This document shows positions 7,884-15,276 of a stretch of DNA of 25,821 nucleotides, piece by piece. How positions within the stretch are numbered: the stretch's first letter is position 1; each line of letters starts with the position of its first letter. This DNA is from JACMLD01 sp033761915 (lineage in GTDB: Bacteria > Bacteroidota > Bacteroidia > Chitinophagales > Chitinophagaceae). The notes beneath the pieces are model-generated. The model saw nothing but the letters and a program-made list of their open reading frames with translations. It was not told the origin of the DNA and made no database searches. The stretch lies in contig JANRMC010000138.1 in NCBI GenBank assembly GCA_033761915.1, positions 1 through 25,821 on the forward strand. The letters run 5' to 3'. The position numbers and the translations under genes were made by a program.

Positions 7884-8662
7884 TTTAATACCGTTTCTAA
7901 AAATTTCTGAGAGGCGGCTGCCACATCGGTTGTGTTTTCTAATGCTTTTATAAAAGCGGTGCCAATGATGGCGCCATTGGCATGCAGACAGGCCGCATCA
8001 AAACTGCTTTTATCTTTTATACCAAAGCCCACCAGCACCGGATTTTGCAAGTGCAGTGTTTGCAATTTTTTTAAGTAGGTGTTTACATCCGTCATGTTTT
8101 TATTACTACCCGTGGTGGAAGATGAAGACACGGCATATAAAAAACCGGTACTTAAACTATCCAGTTTTTTTATACGGGCTTCGCTGGTTTCTGGTGTTAC
8201 CAGAAAGATAAAATCGAGCCCGTATTGTTTTATGATGGCACCGTATTCGGTTTCAAATTCGTACTCTGGTAAATCGGGTAATATCAATCCATCCACACCC
8301 ACAGCTGCAGCATCTGCACAAAATTGTTCAAACCCGTATTGTAACACAGGGTTCATATAACCCATTAACACCAGGGCACCGCGTTTATCTGCAGCGGTGG
8401 CATCATTCCATTTCTTCAGCTGGTTGAATAATACCTGCATACTCATGCCATTGTTAATGGCAATGGTGCTGCTGTTTTGTATAACCGGGCCATCGGCCAG
8501 CGGATCGCTGTATGGCATACCCAGTTCCACAATATCGGCTCCGTTGGCAAACAAAGTGTTTAACACCGTGGGGGTACTGTCTAAAAAAGGATAGCCAGCG
8601 GTACAGTACACGTTTAATACACGCTGATGTTTTGTTTCAAATAGTTTTTTAAATCTGCTCAT
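7880..8662 (-). CDS. trpA: Tryptophan synthase alpha subunit
   Basis: The protein has 260 residues. Catalytic Glu46 and Asp57 lie in VELGMPYSDPLADGPVIQ. FLVTPETS, VSSSSTTGS and VGFGIKD are the conserved loops of the barrel that bind indole glycerol phosphate. The enzyme splits IGP to indole, which is channelled to TrpB. trpB lies 35 bases upstream, and the four-base overlap with hisH downstream is unusual for a trp operon, where trpA is normally the last gene. Confidence 0.98.
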   Translation of the reverse strand: MSRFKKLFETKHQRVLNVYCTAGYPFLDSTPTVLNTLFANGADIVELGMPYSDPLADGPVIQNSSTIAINNGMSMQVLFNQLKKWNDATAADKRGALVLMGYMNPVLQYGFEQFCADAAAVGVDGLILPDLPEYEFETEYGAIIKQYGLDFIFLVTPETSEARIKKLDSLSTGFLYAVSSSSTTGSNKNMTDVNTYLKKLQTLHLQNPVLVGFGIKDKSSFDAACLHANGAIIGTAFIKALENTTDVAAASQKFLETVLK

Positions 8663-8697
8663 AAAATTTTTATGCTGGTTGCTTACAGTTAAACCCC

Positions 8698-9891
8698 TTA
8701 TTCTTCCATCGCCTTCATATAGGTTGCCAAATCTTTATCGCCACGGCCGCTTAAACAAATCAGCATTTTATCAGTGTTGTTTAATTTTAATTGTTTTAAT
8801 GCGGCAAATGCATGTGCGGTTTCCAATGCAGGTATAATACCTTCCAGTTTGGCCACTTCAAACGCAGCTGTTAATGCTTCATCATCAGTAGCACTTAAAA
8901 ATGTGCCGCGACCACTATCAAACAAATGGGCATGCAGCGGGCCAATTCCGGGGTAATCCAATCCGGCAGAAATACTGTGCGGCTCCACCACCTGTCCATC
9001 TGTTGTTTGCATTAAAATACTTTTACTGCCATGTAAAATACCGGGCTTGCCTAATTGCGTGGTGGCTGCACTCATGCCGCTGTTAACACCATGTCCGGCT
9101 GCTTCCACGGCCACCAGTTGCACAGTCAGTTCATCTAAAAAATGATAGAACGCACCCGCTGCATTGCTGCCGCCACCCACACAAGCCATTACATGGGTGG
9201 GCAACTCGCTGCCGGTTTGTTCTTTCAGTTGCCAGCGCATTTCTTGGCTGATGATGCTTTGAAACCTTGCCACCATATCGGGGTAAGGATGCGGCCCCAC
9301 CACACTGCCAATAATATAATGCGTATCGTTAGGGTTATTAATCCAATCTCGGATGGCTTCATTGGTGGCATCTTTTAATGTTTTGCTGCCACTGGTAGCC
9401 GGCACCACTTTGGCCCCCAGCATTTTCATACGGGCCACATTGGGCGCCTGCCGTTCAATATCTTTCTCCCCCATGTAAACAATGCACTCCACACCCTTCA
9501 ATGCACAAACAGTGGCCGTTGCCACGCCGTGCTGACCAGCACCGGTTTCTGCAATAATTCTTTTTTTACCTAAACGCTGCGCCAGTAAAATTTGCCCTAC
9601 TGTATTGTTTACTTTGTGGGCACCGGTATGGCAAAGGTCTTCCCGCTTCAGCCATATTTGCGTGTTAAATTTATCACTCAGCCGTTGCGCAAAATATAAC
9701 GGTGTGGGTCGGCCCACATAATCTTTCAGCAGGGCATTGTATTCTTTTATAAAACCCGGTTCCTGCATAATTTCTAAATAGCGGGCCTGCAGTTCTTCCA
9801 CATTGCGGTGCAGCATTTCCGGAATGTAAGCGCCGCCAAATTTTCCGTAGTAACCTTGCTCAGAAGGTTTTTTATAAGTTGTAGTCGTCAT
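8698..9891 (-). CDS. trpB: Tryptophan synthase beta subunit
   Basis: The protein has 397 residues, the classical TrpB1 length. The PLP lysine is Lys93 in HTGAHKVNN. The phosphate loop is GGGSNAAG, and KREDL, ETGAGQHG and GRGDKDL are intact. It condenses indole with serine to give tryptophan. Its upstream neighbour is the AT-rich secreted-protein gene, separated by 71 bases that contain repeat A6; the gap therefore breaks an otherwise normal trpF-trpB junction. Confidence 0.98.
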   Translation of the reverse strand: MTTTTYKKPSEQGYYGKFGGAYIPEMLHRNVEELQARYLEIMQEPGFIKEYNALLKDYVGRPTPLYFAQRLSDKFNTQIWLKREDLCHTGAHKVNNTVGQILLAQRLGKKRIIAETGAGQHGVATATVCALKGVECIVYMGEKDIERQAPNVARMKMLGAKVVPATSGSKTLKDATNEAIRDWINNPNDTHYIIGSVVGPHPYPDMVARFQSIISQEMRWQLKEQTGSELPTHVMACVGGGSNAAGAFYHFLDELTVQLVAVEAAGHGVNSGMSAATTQLGKPGILHGSKSILMQTTDGQVVEPHSISAGLDYPGIGPLHAHLFDSGRGTFLSATDDEALTAAFEVAKLEGIIPALETAHAFAALKQLKLNNTDKMLICLSGRGDKDLATYMKAMEE

Positions 9892-9913
9892 TTGTAATAC
9901 TATTTAGCTTTTG

Positions 9914-9939
9914 TTGCGTCGCACACTGGTGCGGCAGAA
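9914..9939 (-). repeat. Dispersed repeat A, copy A6 (26-nt direct repeat with A7)
   Basis: The core TTGCGTCGCAC is at 9914-9924. All 26 bases are identical to 10982-11007 and in the same orientation. TGC(GT)CGCAC-ACTG-GTGCGGCA can fold into a bulged hairpin. Confidence 0.88.
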
Positions 9940-9962
9940 TAAAACTCACCGAGTTTAAAATA

Positions 9963-10931
9963 TCAACTTCGATCAAGATTCATTTTAATTAAATGCCAGT
10001 TTGAATATTTGATATACTTTTTTATTATTGAATAAACATATCTGAGACTGTGATTACCATAACTATCGTAATCACGTATATATTTTTTTGAGCCATCTGT
10101 GAATTCAATTATCAAGTGAGCTGTACTTGCATCAAATACTCCATCGATAGTATAAGTAGCATTCATGTTTTCAAAATCAATCTTTCTTAATAAACCAAAA
10201 AAATCAGCAGCCTCTTTCTTGTTAATTACGTAGTGATAATTAAATAATGAATCCAAACCATGTCTTTCATTCAAGAACAAAACGCCTTCCGATAAAATAG
10301 TTATTTCATTCATTTTATTATAATACCAGGGAGAAGTAGCATAGTAATTAACCGTTTTTACCGTCTTATGATATTTTTCAGATGAATGATTAATAAACCC
10401 ATTTTTATAGTATTGAAGCGTATCAGATCTTTTAACAAAAACAGCCATATCGTTTCTGTTAGAATACTCAACGATCACAATCAAATCTGATGCTCTTTTT
10501 TTAGTAGAAGACGAGTAAGTTATAGTATGACTAAACTCAGGATTTAAATCAATACAAGTATCAACACCCAAATTATTAAAGAAAACCACTATTGACCTAA
10601 AATCAACGCGGTCACGCTTTTTTGTCGGCTCCGGCAACTTTGCAATATTAATTAGAATATCTTTTATCCCATCGCGGTTAAAGTCACCCAAGCATTTACT
10701 ATTAATTAATAAGCTATCTGGAAGTGAATTATTTCTAAAATACTCCTTGTTCTTTTTTATGTGTTCGTTATTTGTATAAGCATACATTTCCCAGCTGTTT
10801 ACATTACTAAGGTTTCTTTTATTAAACTCTTGCAGCAAAAATTGCAAACCGGCTGTATCTGCAATGCTTTGTGCTTTTACAGTGCCAGTTGTTAGTCCAA
10901 ATGATAAAAGTATTATTACAAATTTGTTCAT
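9963..10931 (-). CDS. Secreted protein of unknown function, AT-rich, inside the trp operon
   Basis: The protein has 322 residues with a signal peptide (MNKFVIILLSFGLTTGTVKAQ, cleavage near residue 20). Residues 83-91 (DFNRDGIKD) match the DxNxDGxxD calcium loop of FG-GAP/VCBS-like or EF-hand-like repeats; beyond that no family is recognised. Base composition is very different from its neighbours: in 10021-10140 I count 35 G+C in 120, against 37 in 60 within trpB (9061-9120). It is bounded on both sides by identical 26-nt copies of repeat A. It looks like an acquired gene parked between trpF and trpB; no role in tryptophan synthesis is suggested by the sequence. Confidence 0.8.
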   Translation of the reverse strand: MNKFVIILLSFGLTTGTVKAQSIADTAGLQFLLQEFNKRNLSNVNSWEMYAYTNNEHIKKNKEYFRNNSLPDSLLINSKCLGDFNRDGIKDILINIAKLPEPTKKRDRVDFRSIVVFFNNLGVDTCIDLNPEFSHTITYSSSTKKRASDLIVIVEYSNRNDMAVFVKRSDTLQYYKNGFINHSSEKYHKTVKTVNYYATSPWYYNKMNEITILSEGVLFLNERHGLDSLFNYHYVINKKEAADFFGLLRKIDFENMNATYTIDGVFDASTAHLIIEFTDGSKKYIRDYDSYGNHSLRYVYSIIKKYIKYSNWHLIKMNLDRS

Positions 10932-10981
10932 TTTTTAATTTAAGTAAATCATATAAATTAACATTAAAGCCATAAATTTTA

Positions 10982-11007
10982 TTGCGTCGCACACTGGTGC
11001 GGCAGAA
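10982..11007 (-). repeat. Dispersed repeat A, copy A7 (26-nt direct repeat with A6)
   Basis: It is identical over 26 bases to 9914-9939; similarity stops at both edges. It ends four bases from the stop of the neighbouring acetyltransferase gene. Confidence 0.88.
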
Positions 11008-11010
11008 ACA

Positions 11011-11496
11011 TTAATCAGCAATTTTAAAACTAAAAAAATCGGTATCCACCTGCATCAGCGGAAACCCTTCCGGTAAATCTTCTTTCAAAATTTTTGTAAA
11101 CCCATTCTTTATATAAAACCGTTTGGCTGCATGCAACTGATCTACGGTGCCTAAATAAATTTCATATATGCCATGTTGCCGGCACCAGTTGATGGCAGTA
11201 TCCAGCAAGGCCTGCCCCACTCCTTTTTCTTTGCCCCGGTAATCTTTATGCACAAACATTTTTCTGAGGGCAGCACGTCCTTTTCCAAAATCAATTAGGG
11301 CAATGGTGCCAATAAGTTTATCATTTTCTTTTGCCACCCAAAAATTTCCATTGTCTTTACAATAAAAATTAACCACATCCAGTAAGTCGGGCTGATCTGC
11401 AATGGTAACCGGCACACCAAATTCAATTTGCTGTATGGGCAGTATCAGTTCTATTACCGCCTGTTCATCGTTTTTTGTGTATGTTGTTATTTCCAC
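11011..11496 (-). CDS. GNAT family N-acetyltransferase
   Basis: The protein has 161 residues, the full size of a single GNAT domain. Motif A for acetyl-CoA binding is visible as MFVHKDYRGKEKGVGQALLDTA (about residues 85-106), and motif B as the AAKRFYIKNGFTKI segment near residue 130. The substrate cannot be read. It lies 18 bases downstream of another GNAT gene on the same strand, within the trp operon but not part of the known pathway. It may be a passenger gene or an amino-acid or antimetabolite acetylase; this is open. Confidence 0.88.
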   Translation of the reverse strand: MEITTYTKNDEQAVIELILPIQQIEFGVPVTIADQPDLLDVVNFYCKDNGNFWVAKENDKLIGTIALIDFGKGRAALRKMFVHKDYRGKEKGVGQALLDTAINWCRQHGIYEIYLGTVDQLHAAKRFYIKNGFTKILKEDLPEGFPLMQVDTDFFSFKIAD

Positions 11497-11514
11497 TTTT
11501 ATTTGTTCTGTTGC

Positions 11515-12021
11515 TTATTGTGCTGGTGTGTTTAAAATCAGTTGCAAAAATTTCAAATCCAGCCAGCGGTTAAACTTAAACCCTACCTCTTTAAAATGTG
11601 CCACTTCTTTAAAACCAAATTGCCGGTGCAGTTGCAGGCTGGCTTCATTGCTGGCATCTATACCTGCCACCATGGTGTGCAGCTTCAATTGCCGGGCCGC
11701 TTCAATAATGGGCGGCATTAATAATTTGGCAATGCCCCGACCCCTTGCTGCTGCAGCTACATAAATGGAATTTTCAACCGTATACTGATACGCTGCCCAT
11801 GCTCTGAATGGCCCAATAGAACTCAAACCCAATACCACACCATTTTCTTCTGCCACAAAAACCGGAAAGCCCTGTTGCTTTTTGGTTTCAAACCACTGCT
11901 GCCGCATCGCTAAAGTATGCGGGTTATAATCGTACACCGCCGTGGTATTTACAATAACATCATTGTAAATTTCCAGTATGGCTGGCAGATCTGCCTCTGT
12001 GGCTTGTCTTATTATTATCAT
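11515..12021 (-). CDS. GNAT acetyltransferase, phosphinothricin/methionine-sulfoximine type
   Basis: The protein has 168 residues from ATG 12019-12021. The frame extends to 12087, but that extension runs through a hairpin repeat, and MIIIRQATEADLPAILEIYND is the usual N-terminus. TVENSIYV (Glu83), RGRGIAK (93-99) for acetyl-CoA, and GIDASNEASLQLHRQFGF are characteristic of the PAT/MddA subfamily, which acetylates glutamate analogues such as phosphinothricin or methionine sulfone and sulfoximine. The exact substrate is not certain. It follows trpF after 116 bases containing repeat B. How it relates to tryptophan synthesis is unknown. Confidence 0.85.
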   Translation of the reverse strand: MIIIRQATEADLPAILEIYNDVIVNTTAVYDYNPHTLAMRQQWFETKKQQGFPVFVAEENGVVLGLSSIGPFRAWAAYQYTVENSIYVAAAARGRGIAKLLMPPIIEAARQLKLHTMVAGIDASNEASLQLHRQFGFKEVAHFKEVGFKFNRWLDLKFLQLILNTPAQ

Positions 12022-12032
12022 TTCTCTTATTG

Positions 12033-12137
12033 TTGCTACCAGCACTACTGCTGAACGGATTGCCCCGAAAGCCTGATACAAATCCATTCGGGGTTTTCAA
12101 CAAGCAACGGTGTTGCTATGAAAAACTATTGCTGGTA
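12033..12137 (+). repeat. Hairpin repeat B, copy B1
   Basis: CCCCGAA (12063-12069) pairs with TTCGGGG (12087-12093) around a 17-nt loop. TGCTACCAGCA (12032-12042) and TGCTGGTAC (12130-12138) form an imperfect outer inverted repeat. The centre shares the pattern GCCCCGAA.GCCT...ACAAATC..TCGGGGTTT.CAAC.AGCAAC with 20571-20616. It separates trpF from the passenger genes. Confidence 0.65.
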
Positions 12138-12770
12138 CTATAATCCCAAATTCTTACAAAACGATTTTACTTTGTCCATTTCTTTTACACCGGGACTGCT
12201 TTCAAACTTGCTGTTAATGTCAAAAGAAAACAATGCTCTGGCAGCAGGCTCGGTGGTAAAAGTCTTTAGTTTCTCTTCATCGCCGGGTTCTATACCGCCA
12301 CTTAAAAAATAAGGTTTACCAATGCTTACATTTTTTAACACCGTCCAATCAAATTTTTTACCCGTGCCACCATAACCGGCACCCAGGGTGTCAAACATAA
12401 ACATATCGCATACATCCATATAAGGCCGGGTCATCCATTCCACACTGTCATTATCACTCAGGCGAAATGCCTTTACCACAGAAACATAATCAGATATTTT
12501 TTCACAGAACTTGGGGCTTTCGTCTCCATGCAGCTGCACCATGTGCAGGCGGCATTCATCCACCATATGCAATACTTCTTCAATGGTTGCATTTACAAAT
12601 ACGCCTACTTTGTTAATGCTGTTTTCTTTACGGATCTGGTTTGTGGTCATGTTTTTAAAAACATACCGGGGACTTTTAGGATAAAAAATAAAGCCGGCAA
12701 ATGAAACACCCATCGAGGCTAATTGTGCTACCTGTTCGGGCTGTGTCATTCCGCATACTTTAACTCTCAT
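12138..12770 (-). CDS. trpF: Phosphoribosylanthranilate isomerase
   Basis: The protein has 210 residues from ATG 12768-12770 (MRVKVCGMTQPEQ). A longer frame with a TTG start at 12782 adds only four residues and misses the normal family start. Catalytic Cys6 is in KVCGMT, and the general acid aspartate is in MFDTLGAGYGGTGKKFDW. SGGIEPG is the phosphate loop. It converts PRA to CdRP. trpC lies 51 bases upstream. Downstream, where trpB would be expected, comes a block of three unrelated genes. Confidence 0.95.
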   Translation of the reverse strand: MRVKVCGMTQPEQVAQLASMGVSFAGFIFYPKSPRYVFKNMTTNQIRKENSINKVGVFVNATIEEVLHMVDECRLHMVQLHGDESPKFCEKISDYVSVVKAFRLSDNDSVEWMTRPYMDVCDMFMFDTLGAGYGGTGKKFDWTVLKNVSIGKPYFLSGGIEPGDEEKLKTFTTEPAARALFSFDINSKFESSPGVKEMDKVKSFCKNLGL

Positions 12771-12821
12771 AGTTAGTACCAATTTTAAGTGTTAAGAATG
12801 AAGGCATGCAATCGGTTTTAA

Positions 12822-13598
12822 CTATAATTGTTGTACAAAGGCTTCAAACGCCTGTGCCGGGTTAGCGGCTTTCATAAAATTTTCTCCTATTAAAAAACCT
12901 TTAAAGCCATTCGCCTTAAACAGGTTTATATTTTCCACAGAACTGATACCACTTTCGGCTACTTTAATTTTAGAAGCGGGTATCTGAGCTGCCATACGCA
13001 AACTGCGTTCAATATCCACTTCAAAAGTTTTAAGGTTGCGGTTGTTAATACCCACAATATCGGTATCGGTACCAATATGCTGCAGTTCTTCTTCTGCATG
13101 CAACTCCAGCAACACACTTAACTGTAAACTTTTTGCATACGCAGCCAGATCTTGTACCTGACCGGGCGATAAACAAGCCGCTATCAGCAAAATTACATCA
13201 GCTCCCATTTCTTTGGCTTCTGCAATCTGGTATTCATCAATAATAAAATCTTTACGCAAAACAGGAATGGGGTTTACCCTTGCCGCTTTTAAATCGGCCG
13301 TACTGCCCCCGAAAAACTCACTATCGGTTAGTACCGATAAACAGGAAGCGCCAAACTTTGTATAAGCTTGTGTTACTTCCAGCACAGAAACCTGATCATT
13401 AATAATTCCTTTTGAGGGCGACTTTCTTTTAAACTCTGCAATAATGCCTGTCTTTGCGGGGTTCAGCAAAAAATCACTTAACAAATAGGGCGTTCTATGA
13501 AAACCCGGGCTCTGCTGTAACTGTTGCAACGGGCATTGCTGCTTTCTGGCAGCTACTTCTTCTTTTTTAAAAGCTACTATCTTATCCAGTATATTCAT
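12822..13598 (-). CDS. trpC: Indole-3-glycerol phosphate synthase
   Basis: The protein has 258 residues from ATG 13596-13598 (MNILDKIVAFKKEEV), the usual family start; its A is shared with the trpD stop (TAATG). IAEFKRKSPSKG (53-64) carries catalytic Glu55 and Lys57. LRKDFIIDEYQI, GINNRNL and AESGISS are the other conserved loops. It closes the ring of CdRP to give IGP. It is a separate enzyme from TrpF, not the enterobacterial TrpCF fusion. Confidence 0.97.
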   Translation of the reverse strand: MNILDKIVAFKKEEVAARKQQCPLQQLQQSPGFHRTPYLLSDFLLNPAKTGIIAEFKRKSPSKGIINDQVSVLEVTQAYTKFGASCLSVLTDSEFFGGSTADLKAARVNPIPVLRKDFIIDEYQIAEAKEMGADVILLIAACLSPGQVQDLAAYAKSLQLSVLLELHAEEELQHIGTDTDIVGINNRNLKTFEVDIERSLRMAAQIPASKIKVAESGISSVENINLFKANGFKGFLIGENFMKAANPAQAFEAFVQQL

Positions 13599-14590
13599 TA
13601 TTGCAGACTGATGAGTTTTTGTAAACATTGCTGGGCCTTGCCACTTTCCAGGCTAAGTACGGCTGCGTTGTATGCGTTATCGTAATTGCTGTATTTTCCG
13701 GTGCAATACAAGGCCATGGCTGCATTGGCCAATACTACGGCATTTTGTGCCCAGCTGCCCTCACCACTCAAAATACTTTTAAATATTTTAGCCGATTCCT
13801 CCACTGTATTACCGCCTTGTATGTCGGTGGCTACAACCATGCGTTTGCCAATTTGTTCGGGCGTCAGCACTTTTTCGCCTTCATTGGTAATTACTTTGGT
13901 ATCGTTGGTTAAAGAAACCTCATCGTAACCATCCAGGCTGTGAATAATGGTAAAGGCCTTACCGGTTTGCTGTAACAGGTAATTATAAATACGGGCCATT
14001 TCTAAATTATATACACCTACTAACTGATAAGCCGGGTTGGCTGGGTTTACCATGGGGCCCAGCATATTAAAGAAAGTGCGTACGCCTAAATTTTTACGGA
14101 TGGGGCCAACTGTTTTTAGCGCCGGGTGAAAGAGCGGAGCATGTAAAAAACAGATACCGGCTTCTTCCACTTCACGCTGCAGGGCGGCTTCTTTATTTTT
14201 AAACTGATAGCCTAATTGCTCCATTACATTAGAAGCACCGCTGATAGAGGTGGCACCATAATTACCATGCTTACTTACTTTTTGTCCGGCGCCGGCTACA
14301 ATAAAGCAGGCTAGTGTAGAAATATTAAACGTATTCTTACCATCGCCACCGGTACCAACTATATCCATGGTTTCATAGGCAGTAAGATTAACCGGCACAC
14401 AAAGTTCCAGCAAGGCATCGCGGAAGCCCTGCAACTCTTCAATAGTAATGCTGCGCATGAGATATACGGTCATAAAAGAAGTAATCTCATGTTCGTTATA
14501 CACCCCCTTGCCAATATTGAGCAATACTTCTTTTGCCGCGGAGCGGGTGAGTGTTTTATGTTCAAACAGCAGTTGTAAAATCTTTTTCAT
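13598..14590 (-). CDS. trpD: Anthranilate phosphoribosyltransferase
   Basis: The protein has 330 residues, normal for the stand-alone enzyme. GTGGDG (79-84) binds PRPP, and KHGNYGATS and the FNMLGPMVNP loop are intact. It transfers phosphoribose to anthranilate. Its stop overlaps the trpC start by one base (TAATG), indicating coupling; trpG lies 23 bases upstream. PRPP is also the substrate of HisG, the first histidine enzyme at the window edge. Confidence 0.97.
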   Translation of the reverse strand: MKKILQLLFEHKTLTRSAAKEVLLNIGKGVYNEHEITSFMTVYLMRSITIEELQGFRDALLELCVPVNLTAYETMDIVGTGGDGKNTFNISTLACFIVAGAGQKVSKHGNYGATSISGASNVMEQLGYQFKNKEAALQREVEEAGICFLHAPLFHPALKTVGPIRKNLGVRTFFNMLGPMVNPANPAYQLVGVYNLEMARIYNYLLQQTGKAFTIIHSLDGYDEVSLTNDTKVITNEGEKVLTPEQIGKRMVVATDIQGGNTVEESAKIFKSILSGEGSWAQNAVVLANAAMALYCTGKYSNYDNAYNAAVLSLESGKAQQCLQKLISLQ

Positions 14591-14613
14591 GAATAGTACA
14601 TTATCAGTTTTAA

Positions 14614-15204
14614 TCAGCGCAACCAGTTTTTTAAAATTGCTTCGCCCATGGGTGTTAATACACTTTCGGGGTGAAATTGCACGCCCTGTACATCGTAGGT
14701 TTTGTGTTGCAGCCCCATGATCATTCCGTTATCATCTTCGGCGGTTATTTCTAACACATCCGGAAAAATTTCTTTATTGACCACCCAGCTGTGGTAGCGG
14801 CCTACTTCTATTATTGGCGGCAGATTATTGAGTACGCCATCTTCTTTCTTACCGGCATTTTCTTTAAGATTGATGGGTGTGGCCACACCGTGGTAAACGT
14901 TGCTAAGGTTGGTAAGTGTGCCACCAAAAGCCTGGCCAATGGCCTGGTGCCCGAGGCAAACCCCGAGAATGGATTTTGTGGCAGCATATTCTTTTATTAA
15001 TGGTAGTAATAAGCCGGCTTCTTCTGGTATGCCGGGCCCGGGCGATAAAATTATTTTATCGTAGTCTTTTACTTTCTCCAATGGTAACTGATCGTTACGA
15101 TATACCTCAGTTTTTACCTGTGTAATTTTTTCCACCAGGTGTACCAGGTTATAGGTAAACGAATCATAATTATCAAACACTAATATGCGACCTGTATAGC
15201 TCAT
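14614..15204 (-). CDS. trpG: Anthranilate synthase glutaminase component
   Basis: The protein has 196 residues, a class I amidotransferase. LVFDNYDSFTYNLV is the classic TrpG/PabA start, nucleophile Cys83 is in GVCLGHQ, the oxyanion segment is LSPGPG, and His and Glu are in GVQFHPES. It provides ammonia to TrpE; in many bacteria the same subunit also serves p-aminobenzoate synthase, and a second copy is not visible here. trpE lies 72 bases upstream across repeat A8. Confidence 0.95.
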   Translation of the reverse strand: MSYTGRILVFDNYDSFTYNLVHLVEKITQVKTEVYRNDQLPLEKVKDYDKIILSPGPGIPEEAGLLLPLIKEYAATKSILGVCLGHQAIGQAFGGTLTNLSNVYHGVATPINLKENAGKKEDGVLNNLPPIIEVGRYHSWVVNKEIFPDVLEITAEDDNGMIMGLQHKTYDVQGVQFHPESVLTPMGEAILKNWLR

Positions 15205-15209
15205 AATGG

Positions 15210-15262
15210 TTTTGTTGTTGAAGGGTGCGACGCAACCACTGTTGCCACCTGCACCCCTGCTG
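15210..15262 (+). repeat. Dispersed repeat A, copy A8 (extended)
   Basis: The core GTGCGACGCAA is at 15225-15235. The flank TGCCACCTGCAC (15243-15254) is the reverse complement of 16716-16727 beside copy A9, so A8 and A9 are longer copies in inverted orientation on both sides of trpE. Confidence 0.8.
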
Positions 15263-15276
15263 ACTCAATTAAAATT

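Noticed and set aside
12022..12087. N-terminal extension of the PAT-like acetyltransferase by 22 residues
   Set aside because: The extension is encoded by hairpin repeat B, and the internal start MIIIRQATEADLP matches the family start.
12062..12094. Hairpin CCCCGAA/TTCGGGG as a terminator after trpF
   Set aside because: On the minus strand no T-run follows, and the same structure recurs at 20572-20602 as a repeat; it was annotated as repeat B instead.
13599..13628. Longer trpC start at 13628
   Set aside because: It would overlap trpD by 31 bases and adds ten residues absent from normal TrpC; the ATG at 13596-13598 coupled to the trpD stop is preferred.
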